From JADGGV01 sp035715725 (GTDB lineage Bacteria > Gemmatimonadota > Gemmatimonadetes > Longimicrobiales > RSA9): 8,281 nt of DNA. How positions within the stretch are numbered: position 1 is the stretch's first letter; the number at the start of each line of letters is the position of its first letter. The DNA is taken from assembly GCA_035715725.1 (NCBI GenBank), contig DASTKT010000005.1, positions 1 through 8,281 on the forward strand, given 5' to 3'. The notes beneath the pieces were generated by a model. It was not told where the DNA came from and did no database searches. It was given only the letters and a program-made list of their open reading frames with translations. A program made the position numbers and the translations under genes. Shown piece after piece: positions 4,996 through 8,281 of the stretch.

Positions 4996-6624
4996 ATGGC
5001 ATACCGAATTTTGGTGACGGACCAGATCGACCGAGAGGGTGTGGCGCTGCTGGAGGTGGAACCGGACCTCGTGGTCGACGAGGTGCCGACGCTCCCCGTC
5101 CCCGAGCTGCTGGAGCGGATCCCGGCGTACGACGCCATCGTCGGGCGGAGCGCGACGCGCATCACGCGCGAGCTGCTGGAGAAGGGGCGCCGGCTCCAGG
5201 TGGTGGGGCGCGCCGGCGTGGGCGTGGACAACATCGACCTGGACACCGCGACGGCGCTCGGGATCGCCGTGATCAACGCGCCGGCGGGGAACACGGTGGC
5301 GGTGGCGGAGCTGTTCTACGGCGCGATCCTGTCGCTGCTGCGGCACCTGCCGCGGGCGGCGACGTCGATGCGGGACGGGCGCTGGGACCGCTCGAAGCTG
5401 CTCGGCTCCGAGCTACGCGGGCGGACGCTCGGCATCATCGGCGTGGGGCGGATCGGCGGCGAGGTGGCGACGCGGGCGCACGCGTTCGGCGTCGACGTCG
5501 TCGCCTACGATCCGTACGTGCCGGAGGGGCGCTTCGACATGCTGCGCGCGCGCCGGGCGCCGACGCTGGAGGCGCTGCTGGAGCAGAGCGACGTCGTCAC
5601 GATCCACACGCCGCTGACGGACGAGACGCGGGGGATGGTCGGCCGGCGCGAGATCGGGCGGATGCGGACGGGCGCGATCCTGGCCAACATGGCGCGGGGC
5701 GGCATCGTGGACGACGCGGCGCTGCTGGAGGCGCTGCAGTCCGGGCACCTCGGCGGCGCCGTGCTGGACGTCTTCGCCACGGAGCCGCTGCCGGCGGAGC
5801 ACCCGCTGCGGAGCGCGCCGAACGTGTTCCTCTCGCCGCACATCGGCGCGTCGACCGGGGAGGCGCAGCGCAACGTCGCCGTCGAGGTGTGCGAGGCGGT
5901 GCGCGACGCGCTGCTGACGGGCGACTTCTCGCGCTCGATCAACGTGGCGGCGGTCGAGGGGCCGTGGCACGACCCGTGGCGGGCGCTGCGGCCGATCATG
6001 CTGGTGGCGCGGCGGGCGGCGGCCGTGGCGCGCGCGATCCTGGCCGACCAGGGCGTGCGCGCGGTGCAGCGGCTGACGCTGCGCTGCGACCCGGAGCTGG
6101 CCGGCGGCCGGGAGGCGCTCCTCTCCGCCGCGGCGCTGGGCGCGCTCGAGGGCGTCGTCGAGACGGAGCGACTCAACCTCATCAATGCGCGCACGCTCGC
6201 CGAGGCGCGCGGGATGGAGCTCGCGGTCGGCGAGAGCACGCAGATGCCGCCCTCGACCGTCGAGGTCAGCCTGCACGGCGCGATGCAGGAGCTGACCGTG
6301 GCCGGCACGGCGACGGCGGGCGCGACGCCGCGGCTGACGCGGATCGGCGGCTTCCGCGTGGACGTCAACATCGGCGGCGGGCCGCGCCCCACGCTGATCG
6401 TGCTGACGAACCGGGACGTGCCGGGCGTGATCGGCCGCGTCGGTACCGTGCTGGGCGACTCGGGCGTGAACATCGCCGAGTACCACCAGGCGCGGCTCTC
6501 CGAAGGCGGCGAAGCGCTGGCGGCGGTGGCGGTCGACGGCGCAACCGACGCGACGGTGCGGCAGAAGCTGCTCGAGATCCCGGACGTGAGGACGGCCACC
6601 ATCGTCTGCTTCCCCGCGACGTGA
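4996..6624 (+). CDS. serA: D-3-phosphoglycerate dehydrogenase, long form with ACT domain
   Basis: A 542-aa enzyme that oxidises 3-phosphoglycerate to 3-phosphohydroxypyruvate with NAD+, the first step of the phosphorylated L-serine pathway. Domain order: N-terminal substrate-binding part (1-100, with GRAGVGVDNIDL 71-82), Rossmann NAD-binding domain (about 100-285, GxGxxG at G149-G154, D172 ending the second strand), C-terminal substrate-binding lobe resuming near 285, intervening ASB-type domain (about 318-455), and ACT domain (about 464-540, PTLIVLTNRDVPGVIGRVGTVLGDSGVNIAEY). Catalytic residues are visible: R234 (NMARGGIVDD), E263 (ATEPLP) and H282 (PHIGAS). The length and architecture match the type I enzyme, in which the ACT and ASB domains allow serine feedback. 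ATG 4996 begins MAYRILVTD exactly at the expected first strand; there is no clear Shine-Dalgarno, and the first codons are unusually A/T-rich, as in weak-SD genes. It is followed after 7 bp by an FAD oxidase gene. Confidence 0.96.
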   Translation: MAYRILVTDQIDREGVALLEVEPDLVVDEVPTLPVPELLERIPAYDAIVGRSATRITRELLEKGRRLQVVGRAGVGVDNIDLDTATALGIAVINAPAGNTVAVAELFYGAILSLLRHLPRAATSMRDGRWDRSKLLGSELRGRTLGIIGVGRIGGEVATRAHAFGVDVVAYDPYVPEGRFDMLRARRAPTLEALLEQSDVVTIHTPLTDETRGMVGRREIGRMRTGAILANMARGGIVDDAALLEALQSGHLGGAVLDVFATEPLPAEHPLRSAPNVFLSPHIGASTGEAQRNVAVEVCEAVRDALLTGDFSRSINVAAVEGPWHDPWRALRPIMLVARRAAAVARAILADQGVRAVQRLTLRCDPELAGGREALLSAAALGALEGVVETERLNLINARTLAEARGMELAVGESTQMPPSTVEVSLHGAMQELTVAGTATAGATPRLTRIGGFRVDVNIGGGPRPTLIVLTNRDVPGVIGRVGTVLGDSGVNIAEYHQARLSEGGEALAAVAVDGATDATVRQKLLEIPDVRTATIVCFPAT

Positions 6625-6631
6625 GGCGGCG

Positions 6632-7987
6632 ATGAGCGTGCCGGTGAGCCGCGACCCGGACGTGCGCGAGAGCGTGGCGGAGGACGCGTCCGGGCTGCAC
6701 CTCGTACCGGAGGCGGTGGCGCGGCCGGCCTCCGTTCTGGAAGCCGTCGAGGCGCTGCGCGAGGCGGTGTCGGCGGGAACGCCGGTGACGACCGCGGGCG
6801 GGCAGACGAGCACGACGGCCGCCTCGATCACCGACCGCGGGCTGCTCCTCTCGCTGCGCGCGCTCGACCGGATCCTGGACATCGATCCCGTGGCGATGAG
6901 CGCCCGCGTCGAGGCCGGCGTGCCGGTCGCGGAGCTGGCGCGCGCGGCGGCGGAGCACGGCCTCCTCTTCGCGCCGGACCCGACCAGCGAGGTCGAGTCG
7001 ACGATCGGCGGCGCGGTGGCGTGCAACGCGTCGGGCGCGCGCACGCTGCGCTACGGCCCGACGCGCGGACACGTGCTGGGGCTGAAGGTCGCGCTCGCCG
7101 GCGGCGAGGTCGTGGAGCTGCGCCGGCCGCGGCTGGAGAAGAACACCGTCGGCTACGCGCTGGCGCACGACCCGGTGGACTGGTTCGTCGGGAGCGAGGG
7201 GACGCTCGGCGTGGTGCTGGAGGCGGAGCTGGCGCTGCTGCCGCGGCCGGCGCAGGTCGTCGGCTTCGCGCTCCCCTTCCCCACCGAGGCGGAGGCGCTG
7301 GCGTTCGTGGCGGCGGCGCGGGAATCGACGGAGGTGAGCCCGCGCTGCCTGGAGTTCTTCGACGCGCGTGCCGCGGCGATCTTCCAGGGGCTCGACGCGG
7401 AGACCGCATCTCCGCTCGTGTACTCCGAGGAGACGGTCGAGCCGGGCGGCGAGCCGCCCTTCGAGGCGTGGCTCGCGCTGGCCGAGACGCACGGCGTATG
7501 CGACGCCGACATCCGCGTCTACGAGGACGACGCGGCGCTGCGCGAGGCGCGGCGTCGCCGCCACGCGGTGCCCGCCACCATGAACGAGCGCGGCGCGCGC
7601 CACCGCGCCGCCGGCGGGCGAAAGGTCTCCACGGACTGGGCGGTGCCGTACCGGCGGCTGGGAGAGGCGATCGCCGCGGCCCGCGCCATCGCCGACGCGC
7701 ACGGGATCGAGCCGCCGGTGATCTACGGCCATGCCGGCAACGGCCACCCGCACGAGAACTTCGTCGCGACGGACGCGGCCGAGCTGGAGCGCGTCGAGAA
7801 GGCGGTCGAGGAGACGCTGCGGCAGGTGCTGGCGCTCGGCGGGACCGTCGCGGCGGAGCACGGGATCGGCAAGCTCAAGCGGAGATGGCTGCCGCTGCAG
7901 ATGTCGCCGCTGCAGATCGGGGTGATGCGGGCGGTGAAGCGGGAGCTGGATCCGGAGGGGCTGCTGGCGCCGGGGAACGTGCTGTAG
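6632..7987 (+). CDS. FAD-linked oxidase, GlcD / D-lactate / D-2-hydroxyglutarate dehydrogenase type
   Basis: A 451-aa flavoprotein of the VAO/GlcD superfamily that oxidises D-2-hydroxyacids to 2-oxoacids. The N-terminal PP-loop FAD-binding domain (about 25-205) shows TTAGGQTST (53-61), FAPDPTSEVESTIGGAVACNASGARTLRYGPTRGHVLGLKV (113-153), KNTVGYAL (170-177) and GSEGTLGVV (187-195). The C-terminal FAD-oxidase cap carries the metal/substrate motif GHAGNGHPHENF (366-377, with H367 and H374) and AEHGIGKLKRRWL (408-420, H410); it ends in the usual DPEGLLAPGNVL. The typical GDGNLH is GNGHPH here, with N370 in place of Asp. No Fe-S domain is fused. It starts at ATG 6632, 7 bp after the serA stop, so the two are very likely one operon. 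That context favours D-2-hydroxyglutarate as substrate, removing the by-product of SerA; D-lactate or glycolate remain possible. Confidence 0.88.
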   Translation: MSVPVSRDPDVRESVAEDASGLHLVPEAVARPASVLEAVEALREAVSAGTPVTTAGGQTSTTAASITDRGLLLSLRALDRILDIDPVAMSARVEAGVPVAELARAAAEHGLLFAPDPTSEVESTIGGAVACNASGARTLRYGPTRGHVLGLKVALAGGEVVELRRPRLEKNTVGYALAHDPVDWFVGSEGTLGVVLEAELALLPRPAQVVGFALPFPTEAEALAFVAAARESTEVSPRCLEFFDARAAAIFQGLDAETASPLVYSEETVEPGGEPPFEAWLALAETHGVCDADIRVYEDDAALREARRRRHAVPATMNERGARHRAAGGRKVSTDWAVPYRRLGEAIAAARAIADAHGIEPPVIYGHAGNGHPHENFVATDAAELERVEKAVEETLRQVLALGGTVAAEHGIGKLKRRWLPLQMSPLQIGVMRAVKRELDPEGLLAPGNVL

Positions 7988-8007
7988 GCGGCGCCGGAGG
8001 CGCCGCC
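7987..8007 (+). terminator. 9-bp GC hairpin at the end of the FAD oxidase gene
   Basis: GGCGGCGCC (7987-7995) pairs with GGCGCCGCC (7999-8007) around a GGA loop; the stem begins with the last base of the stop codon. No T-tract follows. It could terminate or protect the serA-oxidase transcript, possibly together with the next hairpin. Confidence 0.35.
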
Positions 8008-8023
8008 GCGAGAGGTCGGGCTG

Positions 8024-8048
8024 CGCCGCGCGCGAGAGGCGCGCGGCG
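8024..8048. terminator. 10-bp GC hairpin between convergent genes
   Basis: CGCCGCGCGC (8024-8033) pairs with GCGCGCGGCG (8039-8048) across GAGAG. It lies in the 89-bp gap between convergent genes and could serve both directions. No T-tract flanks it on either strand, so the function is inferred from position only. Confidence 0.35.
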
Positions 8049-8076
8049 GTGGCCGATCCGCTTCCCTCTACGGAGC

Positions 8077-8281
8077 CTATCGTTCGACCTCGAGCAGCCA
8101 CTCCGCCGCGGACCGCCAGCGGATAGAGCCCGGCAGTTCGCGCATCGGCGGGGACGAGTCCGCGGTTACGAGCAGGGCCGTAGCTTCCGGATATTCCCTC
8201 GACGCCGACGCGAGCGCCGCCACCTCGCGCTTCCAGGTTTCGTCACCTTCGGTGTCCAGGCTGACCTGCACCAACAGCGGG
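8077..8281 (-). CDS. C-terminal end of a probable DUF4143-type AAA ATPase (partial)
   Basis: The window edge cuts this gene; 67 C-terminal residues are visible, ending in TAG at 8077-8079. The sequence PLLVQVSLDTEGDETWKREV..., then ALASASREYPEATALLVTADSS and ending AAEWLLEVER, resembles the C-terminal nuclease-like end of prokaryotic ATP-binding proteins of the DUF4143/AAA_14 group, which commonly read (I/L)QVxxDxxDxxTxxREvxAL...LLLTxD...WLL. The frame is open to the last base, so the first Met-like codon inside the window (TTG at 8274) is not the real start. Roughly 400 residues would be missing if it follows that family. Such proteins are widespread accessory genes of unclear role. Confidence 0.65.
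   Translation of the reverse strand, partial: PLLVQVSLDTEGDETWKREVAALASASREYPEATALLVTADSSPPMRELPGSIRWRSAAEWLLEVER

Noticed and set aside
4530..6635. 701-codon plus-strand open frame overlapping serA in another frame
   Set aside because: The translation is almost wholly Ala/Gly/Arg; the serA frame contains all catalytic and ACT motifs.
6365..8101. 578-codon minus-strand open frame opposite the FAD oxidase
   Set aside because: It is a shadow frame: Arg-rich with no family resemblance, covering a gene with clear FAD-oxidase motifs.

Overview
The window is a very GC-rich bacterial chromosomal segment (clearly above 70% G+C by eye). It carries ordinary housekeeping and accessory genes; I see no transposase, CRISPR array, phage module, rRNA or tRNA. 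Codons strongly prefer G/C at third positions, and GTG starts appear twice. The intergenic DNA carries short degenerate tandem repeats with an 8-bp period, in inverted pairs. From memory only, such 8-bp-period repeats recall Gemmatimonadota (Longimicrobiales-like) genomes; this assignment is tentative.

Layout. (1) 176-1000 (+): stand-alone 5'-3' exonuclease/flap endonuclease. (2) 1112-2431 (+): ECF42-type sigma factor with a C-terminal helical/TPR-like domain. (3) 2432-2732: convergent intergenic region with two inverted copies of a ~45-bp repeat around a strong hairpin. (4) 2733-4049 (-): secreted phosphodiester glycosidase (NAGPA domain). (5) 4075-4692 (-): NUDIX hydrolase, probably co-transcribed upstream of the glycosidase. 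(6) 4693-4995: divergent intergenic region with a 17-bp palindrome and a second 8-bp-period repeat. (7) 4996-6624 (+): D-3-phosphoglycerate dehydrogenase (SerA) with a C-terminal ACT domain. (8) 6632-7987 (+): FAD-linked oxidase of the GlcD / D-lactate / D-2-hydroxyglutarate dehydrogenase type, 7 bp after serA. (9) 7988-8076: two hairpins between convergent genes. (10) 8077-8281 (-): C-terminal end of a probable DUF4143-type AAA ATPase, cut by the window edge.

Genes acting together. The clearest functional pair is serA plus the FAD oxidase. In Pseudomonas, SerA is known to be driven by reducing 2-oxoglutarate to D-2-hydroxyglutarate, which an FAD-linked D-2-hydroxyglutarate dehydrogenase re-oxidises; a tight two-gene operon would hard-wire that coupling here. 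The NUDIX and glycosidase genes also look like an operon, but no shared pathway is evident. I do not see a previously undescribed multi-gene system. The most unusual content is the non-coding repeat architecture, especially the matching repeat at the 3' end of both convergent genes.
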